DNA of 64,000 nucleotides, taken from contig NC_080073.1 in the NCBI RefSeq assembly GCF_949987535.1, positions 26,780,116-26,844,115 on the forward strand, given 5' to 3'. Below, piece after piece: positions 47,642 through 58,242 of the stretch. Both the position numbers and the translations under genes were made by a program. How positions within the stretch are numbered: position 1 is the stretch's first letter; every line of letters starts with the position of its first letter. The notes under the pieces were generated by a model that did no database searches, was not told the DNA's origin, and worked only from the letters and a program-made list of their open reading frames with translations. The stretch is from Balaenoptera acutorostrata (taxonomy: Eukaryota > Chordata > Mammalia > Artiodactyla > Balaenopteridae).

Positions 47642-47680
47642 TGTGTGTGTGTATGCACACACATGTGCACACACACACAT
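47642..47680. repeat. GT/CA mixed microsatellite
   Basis: A GTGTGTGTGT run passes into CACACACA with TGCA interruptions: alternating purine-pyrimidine throughout. Confidence 0.9.
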
Positions 47681-47699
47681 CTTCAGAGTAGGAGTAAAT

Positions 47700-48955
47700 A
47701 AATGAATGTGTGGAATGAATGAACAAACTCACCCTACACCCTAAATTATCATGTAAAAATAAGTCAATGCTTTGGAAAAGTCCATAATTTATGTGATAGA
47801 CTAACCTTTGGCAAAACAGGGTTATGGAATGCTTAACGTCCTTAGCACAGTGAGCCCACCTAGAATGTATTTTATTTATTCATTCCAGTCGCTCATATCT
47901 TTACCTCCTTGACACCTGATAATGTGCTTTGGATTTAATGTGCTTTGGATTCCCAGATCTGGCTCTTGTCTTTCCTTGGATAGAGGCAAGACCAAGAAAA
48001 TAAGCAGCCAAAGGACATGTTACCAAGCTTCTGTACACTAAAGGTCATACACCTTACTCAGATTAGAGGCTTCCTGGTCCTTACTCAGGGCATAATTACT
48101 CTTATCCTACAAATAATCTTAATAAAGTGGGTTTTTCTAAGATGACAGCATATTAGAAGAGGCCAAGTAAAATGGAACAAACTGTCAGAGGCAGGCACTC
48201 TTAAAGCCCATGGGAGCAAGAGAGAGCACGGAAAAAAATAAAAAGGGCATAAATGAGAACTTGAAAGCATAACATTCTCAGAATATTTTATGTAAGGGTG
48301 AAGAAACCCTACTTTGCTCCACAAAGAACTGAAGATGTCATTGCATTATGGAAAAGAACAATATTGTCAAAAACTATGTTATGTTCAAATGGTTTTTATC
48401 AACTCTATTTTAAAACACAAGGACATGAACAACTTATACTTTTAAAGAATGACTTCTGTTCAAAATAGTTACAATCTTTTTTTAAAAAGGAACTAAATTT
48501 TGGTTCTTAAATGGGCAAAACTTCAACTATCAGAAATCATGGCAATTAAAGAACGAATTGTTCCCTGGGGGTTCCAGAGATTGCTAAAGCCTTAACAGAT
48601 CTGAGACAGTGCCAGCTCTGGTAATATGCGGAGTGTGCAGAGGGCTAAGAATAATTGTATATCTCATGGCTAAATTCCACTTGAGATCCAAGGCCACTGG
48701 ATGTACCTTAAAGAACTACTTTGCTTTGGCAATTTCAGGGTCTTTCCATTGTTACCCACTTGCATGCAAGAAGAGAAGGCTATATTGATTGGTTTGTGAT
48801 ATGCAAATTATGGATCCAATTCTCTCAGTATAGTGAGTAATGAAGTGGTTGATCTTATTCTCACTGTGGTTCCTCTTACTGTGTTTTTGCTTTCAATCAC
48901 TGTTTATTGCACCAACAATGTTATAGCTACCTACATGAAATAACAAAGTCATAAA
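47700..48955. other. Unique AT-rich DNA
   Basis: No repeat family or exon was recognised. Confidence 0.4.
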
Positions 48956-48959
48956 GGAA

Positions 48960-49690
48960 AAGGAAAAAAAGCCCACAGCCCTAACCTGTGAACACGTCCT
49001 TTGCTTTTTAAAAATATGTCGTCCAGTTCTTGTTCATATATGTGGTATATTGATGCAAAACAAGTGATGCTCTTATTCCTTTCATCCACGCTCATTCAGT
49101 GAGACTTTGCAGCTCTTCTTAGGTAAGAAATAGAGTCCATTTCTGCCCTGCTTGAATCTGGACTCACTGATTACTTCCTTTGGTCAATAGAATGTGGCAG
49201 AAGTGAAGTTGTGCCCGTTCTCAGCCTAGGTCTCAACTTATCTTGCAGCTTCCACTCTTTCTTGGAAGTTTTCCAAGCACGTGAATAATGCTGGGATAGC
49301 CTGATGAATGATTTGGAAAAGACCCATGGTCTAGTCACTACCATTGCCCAGCCAACAGCCAGCTGACCGCTTAAATATGGCCATGAGGTTGTTCTAGACT
49401 AGTGAGTCTCTGGCTGACTTGACAGCTGACTATAGACACAAGAGCAAGCCCAGCTCATCATCAGTAAGCCTGTTTATCCATAGGTCAATGAGAAATAATA
49501 AATGCCTACTGTTATGTGGTTTGTTATGTAGCAATAGCTGACAACATATGCATGCATATAGTTGACCTTGTGGTAATCATGTTATAAGTCATCCTTTTTA
49601 ATGGCTCTCTGACATATCATACAATGGATATACAAAAATTTATTTAAATATTCCCTCTATTGCTGGATATTTAAATTGTCTACAGTTACT
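48960..49690 (-). repeat. Old L1M-like fragment split by an MLT1-like LTR
   Basis: 48960-49090 and 49556-49690 together read as an antisense old L1 ORF2 end: CATCCTTTTTAATGGCTCTC, CATACAATGGATATACAAAA, then TTGCTGGATATTTAAATTGT. Between them, about 49095-49555 follows the old MLT1 LTR order in plus orientation: TTTGGTCAATAGAATGTGGC, CCAGCCAACAGCCAGCTGAC, TGTGGTTTGTTATGTAGCAA, TAGCTGACAACATAT. Confidence 0.65.
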
Positions 49691-49942
49691 TAGGAGAGGC
49701 AATGATGCAGTGCAATGAGCATGTTATTGGTCTTCTAATTTGCTGCAATGGCTCACAGAACTCAGGGAAACGCTTCACTTGCTATTACTGGTTTATTATA
49801 AAGGATATTATCAAGGATGCAAATGAACAGCCAGATGAAGAGGTACATAGGGCAAGGTCTGGGAGGATCCTGAGCACAGGAGCTTCTATTCCTGCGGAGT
49901 TGGAGTTATGCTACCCTTCTAGCATGTGGATGCAGTCACAAA

Positions 49943-50291
49943 CCCGGGAGTTCTTTTTTTTTTTAAATTAATCAATTAATTAATTAATTTTTGGCAGCGT
50001 TGGGTCTTCGTTGCTGCGCGTGGGCTTTCTCTAGTTGCAGCGAGCGGGGGCTACTCTTCGTTATGGTGCGTGGGCTTCTCATTGCAGTGGCTTCTCTTGT
50101 TGCGGAGCATGGGCTCTAGAGGGTGGGCTTCAGTAGTTGTGGCTCGTGGGCTCAGTAGTTGTGGCGCATGGGCTTAGTTGCTCCACAGCATGTGGGATCT
50201 TCCTGGACCAGGGCTCAAACCCGTGTCCCCTGCATTGGCAGGCAGATTCTTAACCACTGAGCCACCAGGGAAGTCCCCCCAGGAGTTCTTT
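49943..50291 (-). mobile_element. CHR-type SINE with TSD
   Basis: Body 49955-50278, antisense: T-rich and AATTAATT tail at the left, head ACCAGGGAAGTCCC at the right. TSD CGGGAGTTCTTT (49945 on) and CAGGAGTTCTTT (50280 on) differ only by a CG-to-CA change. Confidence 0.95.
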
Positions 50292-50422
50292 AAACCCCAT
50301 CATTTAGGGGTTTTTATGAAGGTTTCATCACACAGGCGTGATGGATTATTAACTCAATCTTTAGCCCTTTTCCAGTCCCTGGAGGTTGGGGAGTGGGGCT
50401 GAAAGTTTTAAGCTTCTCATCA

Positions 50423-50729
50423 AGATTTGGTCTTTTGGGGCTTCCCTGGTGGTGCAGTGGTTGAGAATCCGCCTGCCAATGCAGGGGACACGGGTTCGAA
50501 CCCTGGTCTGGGAGGATCCCACATGCCGCAGAGCAACTGGGCCCGTGAGCCACAACTGCTGAGTCTGCGCCTCTGGAGCCTGTGCTCCGCAACAAGAGAG
50601 GCCTTGATAGTTAGAGGCCTGCGCACCGCGATGAAGAGTGACCCCCGCTCGCCACAACTAGAGAAAGCCCTCGCACAGAAATGAAGACCCAACACAGCCA
50701 AAAATAAATAAATAAAAGATTTGGTCTTT
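50423..50729 (+). mobile_element. CHR-2-like SINE with perfect 13-bp TSD
   Basis: Body 50437-50716. Head GGCTTCCCTGGTGGTGCAGT, B-box GGGTTCGAACC, tail AAAAATAAATAAATAAA. TSD AGATTTGGTCTTT at 50423-50435 and 50717-50729. It lies only about 160 bp from the previous SINE in the opposite orientation. Confidence 0.97.
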
Positions 50730-51235
50730 CTGGTGACCAGCCCCCATCTTGAAGCTATCTTGGGGCCTGCCTCATGAGAACAATATACATTCCTATCAGT
50801 CAGGAAATTGCAAGGGATTTAGGAGCTCTGTGTAAGACAGTCCTATCAGCCCCATCACTCAGACATTTACAAGGTTTTAGGATCTCTGCGCAAAAAACTG
50901 GGGATGAAGACCAAAATATATATTTCTTGTGATATCATAATATCACACATTAAATATAAATAAGCAGATAGACAACAATGCATCTGAGGAAACCAGTGCT
51001 TAGAGGGAATTACGGGTTTACTCAGCTTCCATTTCATCTATTCAGCTTTTATTGAGATGAGAAGCACTGCAAGAATCAGTGTCCGACAACAGTACAACTG
51101 TCCTGGACCCTGTAAGTCAGAAGTCAGCAGTCTGGTGGTTTCCAAACACCAGCGCCCGGCAAGAACTAAGTGGGTATACAAGCGTGAGCCAATGAACTTA
51201 TTTAACATACAGATTCTTGAGAGGCACAAAGCCAA
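50730..51235. other. Unique DNA
   Basis: Nothing recognised. Confidence 0.35.
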
Positions 51236-51239
51236 AGAT

Positions 51240-51480
51240 TCTGAGGCATTAATAGGTCTGGAGTTGGGTCCAAGAATCTGTACGTTTTAAGATTTTGCCC
51301 ATGTGATTCTGCTATACAGCCAGTTTGGGGAATCACTGCCTTATTAACCACGCTCTCCTCATTTTTCAGGTGGAAGATCAAGACCAAGAAAGATGAAAGA
51401 AGAAGCTCAAATCTCCTTAGGGAATCAAGCAATGGCTGAGCTGGGATTGGAACCTACGCTTTGGGACTTCTGGGCCACTG
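51240..51480. repeat. MER5A-type piece then reversed MIR
   Basis: 51240-51340 (TAATAGGTCTGGAGTTGGGT, GAATCTGTACGTTTTAAGAT, GGGGAATCACTGCC) is MER5A-like. 51345-51480 (CTCATTTTTCAGGTGGAAGA, GAGCTGGGATTGGAACCTAC) is a reversed MIR. Confidence 0.65.
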
Positions 51481-52199
51481 TTCCCATATGGCTTACAACT
51501 GGGAGAGTAATTCTGAGTTCATCAAAGGACAGAAATCTGCTGAGACCCTTGTTCCAAGCACTTAACTTTTCTTCCCAAGGCCAGCCTTCACCTCATCTTC
51601 ATTGATACATACGTTATACACTGGGGAAATGATTAATGTGAATATTTTTTTTTCTTCACTGAGAACATGTCCTTTGAACTGTAACCAAAGTAACTGACTT
51701 TCAGACAAGTTGAAATATACCAAGACCTAGTTTATCTTGTATATCAATATAGAGCTCAGTGTTAGCTTTCAAAAAAAAACAGCAGTAAATAAAATCAAGA
51801 CAACAGATTCTTCTAAATTTTATTGTCTCCATGAAGCTTTGTAATACTTTTTTTTTTTAAGATAAAGAGCTTACCGCTCCATATAACTCATCCTTTCAAA
51901 CAAATAGCACAAGATTTGTTTTGTCTTCCAAATTCAAGGTTTGGGAAGACATTCTTTTGTCATGTTATTTCTTTAAGAAATGGAGCTGTCAAGATAGGTA
52001 TCACAACAAGAGTATTTATTTTGGTAGACCTGGAAGAATTGATAGGGTTTTAGAGTTATTTAAAAATTATTTTAAATTAATTTGGAAGTTGAATTCCAGC
52101 TCAAAGCAAGTCAAATTATTTACAGAGACAAAAAGAAAAATTCCAGCCCAACTTAATTATCTGTAAAGTCTTAAGCTCCATGTGGTTTAGCAAGGAAAG
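51481..52199. other. Unique AT-rich DNA
   Basis: Nothing recognised. Confidence 0.35.
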
Positions 52200-52690
52200 T
52201 AATTCCTAGTATAATGATTAAAAGCTTGACACTTGAGAAGACAAGTGTTTGAATGCTTCTCTACTTAGAGGCAAGTGGCCTTGGAAAATAACTCAGCTTC
52301 TCTGAGCCTTAACACCTTCATCCATATAATGGGGATAATTATAGCACACTTTTTTTGAATGCTCAACATTTACTGCATATCATTATTTCATCTATTACTT
52401 ATAAGAACTCTGATGTAGGTGCTACTATTATCCCCATTCTATAGATGCAGAGACTGAGGCTCAGAGGGGTTAACTCGTCTAGGTCACATAGGCCGTGAGG
52501 GATAAATTTGAAACTAGGCAGGCTGATTCTGGAACCTAAGCTTGTAGCAACTAGGCTACAGTGAATCATCGGTCTTTATGAAGTGCTACAAGGAATAAAT
52601 AAGATGTTCTCTACCAAGTGCTTGGAAATGTGCTTGGAAATAGTGAAAGCTCAAAAACGGTGGTTCTAATACCATTATTGGCAGAGGAGT
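52200..52690. repeat. MIR nested inside MIR, opposite orientation
   Basis: 52200-52348 is a plus-strand MIR 5' half (GGCCTTGGAAAATAACTCAG, ATATAATGGGGATAATTATA). 52349-52560 is a reversed MIR (ATTATCCCCATTCTATAGAT, GCAGAGACTGAGGCTCAGAG). 52565-52690 resumes as a plus-strand MIR 3' half (AAGGAATAAATAAGATGTTC, GTGAAAGCTCAAAAACGGTG). Confidence 0.75.
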
Positions 52691-52849
52691 ACCTTGAGAT
52701 GGATTACTTAATGGGGAACCCTCTGCTAGAGCTGTAAGCTACCTTCGTGTGTGCCTTTAATGATTCCTAGTGCATATACCTATAATAATAAATTAACTTA
52801 CACCTGCGTCTTTTCCTTCTCTTTCAAATTCTGTCTATTATGGTCAGAA

Positions 52850-53120
52850 ATATGCAGAGAAGTATTCACCGAATCCCACCGTTCAGATAAATACTTTTAG
52901 TGAAGAGTAGATCTTTCCAGTCTTTTCTCTATGCAAATGAATATTCGCTCATTTTTTTTTTTTTTTTTTTTTTACCAAAATGTGGATTACTCTACACGTA
53001 GGATTTAATCTTGCCTTCCCTTCCTGATGATTATATTCTAAGTATTTCCCCCATTCCACATACTAGTCTGTGAAAACAGGAGTTTTCAATGGCACGTTGT
53101 TTCATTTTATAAACAAACCG
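52850..53120 (-). repeat. Old L1 fragment, antisense, with T22 run
   Basis: GTAGATCTTTCCAGTCTTTT, CTATGCAAATGAATATTCGC, then a pure T22 run (52952-52973) and CAAAATGTGGATTACTCTAC resemble antisense old L1 ORF2 3' sequence. The T run may be internal expansion or a separate insertion tail. Confidence 0.5.
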
Positions 53121-53587
53121 TGCAGAGAGGTAGGCAGACTCTGCCCTTTCCCTCTCCTGCCTCCTTAGAGGATGGGGCTAATGTGACTGGGATCCTGCAC
53201 ACACCCTAGTAAGAAAGATCACAGTGTTAAATACTCACACCCAGGGCTCTTGCTTTCCCCTTGTTTCCCTCCCTTAATTTGGCTGAAGGAGGCAGATAAC
53301 TGTCATTTGCACTTTTTCCTTTGTTCTCTCTTCTCTCTGGATAGAGCGTGGTGTAATGAGATTTGGCTTTGGATTTATGAAGAGTGGGAGAGAAAATTCT
53401 CCTGCGTAAACATAACGTCTAGTATACCTTACGGATATGCCTCCACTCTCCTCTAAGTGTCCCATATTGTCAAAGGGACTGTTAACATTGCGTACGTTTT
53501 ACACACATTTACAAACATTATGTGTGTTTGTTAATAGAGGGATTAGAAGCCTGTCCTGGGGCATTGGTATATTAAACTCAGACAATT
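53121..53587. other. Unique DNA
   Basis: Nothing recognised. Confidence 0.35.
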
Positions 53588-53998
53588 CAAGCTTGTTTTT
53601 TTTAAAAAAATTAATTAATTAATTAATTAATTATTTTTGGCTGCGTTGGGTCTTTGTTGCTGCGCGTGGGCTTTCTCTAGTTGCAGCGAGCGGGGGCTAC
53701 TCTTCGTTGTGGTGCGTGGGCTTCTCATTGCAGTGGCTTCTTTTGTTGTGGAGCATGGGCTCTAGGCGGACGGGCTTCAGTAGTTGTGGCTCGCGGGCTC
53801 TAGAGCCCATGCTCAGTAGTTGTGGCGCACGGGCTTAGCTGCTCCATGGGATCTTCCACGGAGCAACTAAGGGATCTTAGTTGTGGCATATGGGATCTTC
53901 CTGGACCAGGGCTCGAACCCGTGTCCCCTGCATTGGCAGGTGGATTCTTAACCACTGTACCACCAGGGAAGTCCCAAGCTTGCTTTTTTTTAAAAAAA
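53588..53998 (-). mobile_element. CHR-type SINE with internal rearrangement
   Basis: Body 53611-53974, antisense: AATTAATT tail at left, head ACCAGGGAAGTCCC at right. TSD CAAGCTTG plus T/A run at 53588-53610 and 53975-53998, one indel apart. Inside, 53848-53899 has three copies of GGGATCTT and a short piece, ACGGAGCAACTAAG, in the opposite orientation to the rest. A 14-bp palindrome, GGGCTCTAGAGCCC, lies at 53795-53808. Confidence 0.93.
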
Positions 53999-54119
53999 CA
54001 AATATGGATTCTGGATACTATGGTTTTCTTACCTGATACAAAACACATCTGAGGTAATAATAATTATAATAAAATTGGAGTAATAAGTACCTCTCTGCAT
54101 CTCTCTCAACTTCTGACCC

Positions 54120-54740
54120 TGGTATGATAAACAAAATTCTAAGACGGCTCTCAAGTTTCCCCACAGGTATACATATCCTATGTAATCTTCTCACCTTGAA
54201 CATGAATGAGACCTGTACAGAGGATGGAACAGCACTCCAGTGATTACGTTACATATGTGGCAAAGGTGAAGAAATTTTGTAAATATAATTAAGGTTCCTA
54301 ATCAGTTGACTTAAGGTTCCCAATCAGGCTGATTAACTTGATTAAGTTAATCAAAAGGAAGGTCATCCCAGATGGGTCTGATCTAATCATGTGAGCCCTT
54401 TAAAAGAGGTTCTAAAGGTCAGAGAAAGAAGCCACAAAGATTTGAAAAAGCAGACAAGAAGAACCAAACTGCAGTGTTGTAGAGATAGCCACATAACAAA
54501 GACAGCTGCTTGCAGAGTTTAGGGTCTCAATCCTACAGCTGCAAGGAACTGAATTCTGCCAACAACCAGAGAGTTTGAAAGAGGACCCAGAGCCTCAGAA
54601 GAGTTTGCAGCCCTGATTTCAGCCTGAGCAGATAACCCAGCTAACTGCTGTCCCGTGGGAACTGTGAGATAATAAATGTGTTGCTTTAGGTCTGTAAGTT
54701 TGTTATAATTATCATGCAGTAATGGAAAATGAATACACCA
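54120..54740 (+). mobile_element. MLT1-like MaLR LTR
   Basis: GGTATGATAAACAAAATTCT, ACATATGTGGCAAAGGTGAA, GCAAGGAACTGAATTCTGCC, CTGTGAGATAATAAATGTGT and TTGTTATAATTATCATGCAG follow the MLT1-type LTR order. No TSD was read. Confidence 0.75.
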
Positions 54741-55740
54741 CGTAACAACTGATCTGCTTTCTTTCACCAAAGATCAGTTTGCATTTTCTAGATTTTTTAA
54801 ATTAATGGAATCATTCAGCACATACTTTTTTTCCCCCCTTTGGTCTGGATTTTCACTCAGCATAATAATTTTTCAGATTCACCCATTTTGTTGTATATCA
54901 GTACTTAGTTTCTATTCAGTGTATGGATACACCACATTTTGTCTATACATTAATGGACATTTAGGGAGTTTCCAGTTTTTTGGAAATTACAAACAAAACC
55001 ACAAGTCTTGTGTGGACATATGTTTTCATCTCTCTTATTTTAATTTTCTTGATTGGTACCATTGATTAATTTTTCCTATTTTATTGCCTCCTTGAGTGTC
55101 CTCTCCTGTGAATGGCCTCTTACTATCTTCTGCCATTTTTCTATTGGGTTATTTTGTGGTTTTTGCCTCACTGATTCGTAAGAGTTCTTCATGTATTACA
55201 AATGCAAGTTCTTTGTTTATCCTTATACATGTTGAAAACATCTTTTCCAAGTTGACTACTGTCTTTTAACTTTAAGATATCCTTTGTCATATAAAATTTT
55301 AATTTTAATAAAGTCTAAGTAATTTATCTTAAAAATGTTTGTTTTTATTACTTGTTTTAAGAAACCCCTCCCAGACCTGTTATAAAGATATTTTCTTAAT
55401 TTTTTTTTTATCATAGTTTTAAGAGTTTTGTTTTTCCCATTAACATCTTTAATCCTTCTGGAGTTTATTTTTGTATGAAGAGAGGTAGGGACACAATTAT
55501 TTTTTTTCTATAAGGAACGCCAATTTTCTTAACTCTACTTATCAAATAGTTCATTCTTATTCCACTGATTTTCAATGTCTGATATAACAATTCTCATATG
55601 TGCATGGATCTATTTTTCAGCTTTCTATTCTGATGCACTGGTGTACTTGATTATTAATGAACTAATATGACACTGTTTTAAATATAATATCTTTGCAATC
55701 AGCTTCATATGACATTTATGACATTTGCTTCTCTTTCATC

Positions 55741-55785
55741 TTTTTTTTTAATTTGTAGACTTAAGAACTTTTTTTTCATTTTTAA
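55741..55785 (-). other. Double poly(A) with 19-nt spacer (possible 3' transduction)
   Basis: On the minus strand the longer L1 ends in an A-rich tail, then GTTCTTAAGTCTACAAATT (19 nt, 55750-55768), then a second A run (55741-55749), then the TSD. L1 3' terminus, A tail, foreign spacer, A tail and TSD is the structure of a 3' transduction. Confidence 0.6.
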
Positions 55786-56073
55786 CATCTTTATTGGAGT
55801 ATAATTGCTTTACAATGGTGTGTTAGTTTCTGCTGTATAACAAAGTGAATCAGCTATACATATACATATATCCCCATATTTCCTCCCTCTTGCTTCTCCC
55901 TCCCTATCCCACCCCTCTAGGTGGTCACAAAGCACCAAGCTGATCTCCCTGTGCTATGCGGCTGCTTCCCACTAGCTATCTATTTTACATTTGGTAGTGT
56001 ATATATGTCCATGCCACTCTCTCACTTCGTCCCAGCTTACCCTTCCCCCTCCCCATGTCCTCAAGTCCATTTT
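55786..56073 (-). mobile_element. 3' UTR of the longer L1
   Basis: Antisense 3' UTR from ACATCTTTATTGGAGTATAA to GTCCATTTTCTATGTCTGC. Nearly identical in layout to the 59815-60091 copy (shared AGGTGGTCACAAAGCACC, GCTGCTTCCCACTAGCTATC), so the two are close relatives. Confidence 0.9.
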
Positions 56074-56585
56074 CTATGTCTGCATCTTTATTCCTGTCCT
56101 GCCCCTACCTAGGTTCTTCAGAACATTTTTTGTTTTTAGATTCCATATATGTGTTAGCATACGGTATTTCTTTTTCTCTTTCTGACTTACTTCACTCTGT
56201 ATGACAGTCTCTAGGTCCATCCACCTCACTACAAATAACTCAATTTCGTTTCTTTTTATGGCTGAGTAATATTCCATTGTATATATGTGTCACATCTTCT
56301 TTATCCATTCATCTGTCAGTGGACACTTAGGTTGCTTCCATGTCCTGGCTATTGCAAATAGAGCTGCAATGAACATTGTGGTGCGTGACTCTTTTTGAAT
56401 TACAGTTTTCTCAGGGTATATGCCCAGTAGTGGGATTGCTGGGTCGTATGGTAATTCCATTTTTAGTTTTTTAAGGAACCTCCATACTGTTCTCCATAGT
56501 GGCTGTATCAGTTTACCTTCCCACCAACAGTGCAAATGGGTTCCCTTTTCTCCATACCCTCTCCAGCATTTATTGTTTGTAGAAT
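56074..56585 (-). pseudogene. L1 ORF2 C-terminal remnant
   Basis: This is the last part of ORF2p, in two antisense frames split by a stop after WIKKM (56290-56622 and 56074-56277). It contains the cysteine-rich motif region and the C-terminal YSAIKRNEIE tail. In the zinc-type motif, seen as [18 protein letters not shown], the first Cys and the His remain but the second Cys is Tyr and the last is Gly, so two of four expected ligands are lost. Family knowledge: this domain helps L1 RNA binding and retrotransposition. Non-functional here. It joins directly to the pre-RT linker at about 56585, with the reverse transcriptase missing. Confidence 0.88.
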
Positions 56586-56948
56586 TTATCCATTTGTTCC
56601 AGGTTGTCCATTTTATTGGCATAGAGTTGCTTGTAGTAATCTCTCATGTTCCTTTGTATTTCTGCAGTGTCAGTTGTTACTTCTCCTTTTTCATTTCTAA
56701 TTCTATTGATTTGAGTCTTCTCCCTTTTTTTCTTGATGAGTCTGGCTAATGGTTTATCAATTTTGTTTATCTTCTCAAAGAACCAGCTTTTAGTTTTATT
56801 GATCTTTGCTATCATTTCTTTCATTTCTTTTTCATTTATTTCTGATCTGATCTTTATGATTTCTTTCCTCTGCTAACTTTGGAGTTTTTTTGTTCTTCTT
56901 TCTCTAATTGCTTTAGGTGCAAGGTCAGGTTGTTTATTTGAGATGTTT
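56586..56948 (-). pseudogene. L1 ORF2 linker remnant, ends at RT deletion
   Basis: The antisense frame 56570-56824 shows the ORF2 segment between endonuclease and reverse transcriptase ([20 protein letters not shown], later [20 protein letters not shown]). It stops at [12 protein letters not shown]. In intact L1s about 2 kb of reverse transcriptase coding would follow; here the sequence jumps to the C-terminal domain. A CHR SINE separates this piece from the endonuclease. Confidence 0.88.
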
Positions 56949-57272
56949 CCTGTTTCTTTTTTTTTTTTTAATTTATTTTTTATTTATTTATTATTTATGG
57001 CTGTATTGGGTCTTCGTTTCTGCGCGAGGGCTTTCTTTAGTTGTGGCAAGTGGGGGCCACTCTTCATCGCCGTGCGCAGGCCTCTCACTGTTGCGGCCTC
57101 TCTTGTTGCGGAGCACAGGCTCCAGACATGCAGGCTCAGTAGTTGTGGCTCACGGGCCTAGTTGCTCCGCGGCATGTGGGATCTTCCCAGACCAGGGCTC
57201 GAACCCGTGTCCCCTGCATTAGCAGGCAGATTCTCAACCACTGCGCCACCAGGGAAGCCCCTCCTGTTTCTT
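56948..57272 (-). mobile_element. CHR-2-like SINE inside the L1 ORF2
   Basis: Body 56959-57261, antisense: T run and ATTTATTT tail at left, CACCAGGGAAGCCCC head at right. Perfect 11-bp TSD TCCTGTTTCTT at 56948-56958 and 57262-57272, both in L1 sequence. Open frames over it (56917-57222 and the antisense GLPWWRSG end of the L1 frame) are SINE translations. Confidence 0.97.
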
Positions 57273-58185
57273 AAGGTAGTATTGTATTGCTATAAACGTC
57301 CCTCTTAGAACTGCTTTTGCTGCATCCCATGGGTTTTGGGTCATCGTGTCTCCATTGTCATTTGTTTCTAGGTATTTTTTGATTTCCCCTTTGATTTCTT
57401 CAGTGATCACTTCGTTATTAAGTAGTATATTGTTTAGCCTCCATGTGTTTGTATTTTTTACAGATCTTTTCCTGTAATTGATATCTCGTCTCATAGCGTT
57501 GTGGTCAGAAAAGATACTTGATACGATTTCAATTTTCTTAAATTTACCAAGGCTTGATTTGTGACCCAAGATATGATCTATCCTGGAGAATGTTCCATGA
57601 GCACTTGAAAAGAGTGTATTCTGTTGTTTTTGGATGGAATGTCCTATAAATATCAATTAAGTCCATCTTGTTTAATGTAACATTTAAAGCTTGTGTTTCC
57701 TTATTTATTTTCATTTTGGATGATCTGTCCATTGGTGAAAGTGGGGTGTTAAAGTCCCCTACTATGATTGTGTTACTGTCGATTTCCCCTTTTATGGTTG
57801 TTAGTATTTGCCTTATGTATTGAGGTGCTCCTATGTTAGGTGCATAAATATTTACCGTTGTTATATCTTCTTCTTGGATTGATCCCTTGATCATTATGTA
57901 GTGTCCTTCTTTGACTCTTGTAATAGTCTTTATTTTAAAGTCTATTTTGTCTGATATGAGAATTGCTACTCCAGCTTTCTTTTGATTTCTGTCTGCATGG
58001 AATATCTTTTTCCATCCCCTCACTTTCAGTCTGTATGTGTCCCTAGGTCTGAAGTGGGTCTCTTGTAGACAGCATATATATGGGTCTTGTTTTTGATTCA
58101 TTCAAGCAGTCTATGTCTTTTGGTTGGAGCATTTAATCCATTTACAGTTAAGGTAATTATCGATATGTATGTTCCTATTACCATT
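57273..58185 (-). pseudogene. L1 ORF2 endonuclease domain, frameshifted
   Basis: Two antisense frames (57544-58101 and 57234-57656) cover the apurinic/apyrimidinic-type endonuclease that nicks target DNA at TTTT/AA. Visible active-site motifs are LQETH (catalytic Glu), VGDFNT (Asp/Asn), SRIDHILG and FSDHN (Asp-His). The N-terminal TVNGLNAP motif is still readable near 58120-58160 but out of frame because of a 1-bp loss near 58110. A second frameshift lies near 57600. Most catalytic residues survive, but no single frame spans the domain, so it is a pseudogene. No host promoter or splice context was seen. Confidence 0.9.
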
Positions 58186-58242
58186 TTCTTAATTGTTTTG
58201 GGTTTATTATTGTATGTCTTTTCGTTGTCTTGTGTTTCCTGC

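Noticed and set aside
50314..50701. Three overlapping antisense frames of 93-98 residues
   Set aside because: All are translations of the CHR SINE. The same peptide-like strings recur at other SINE copies (43657-44008, 56917-57222).
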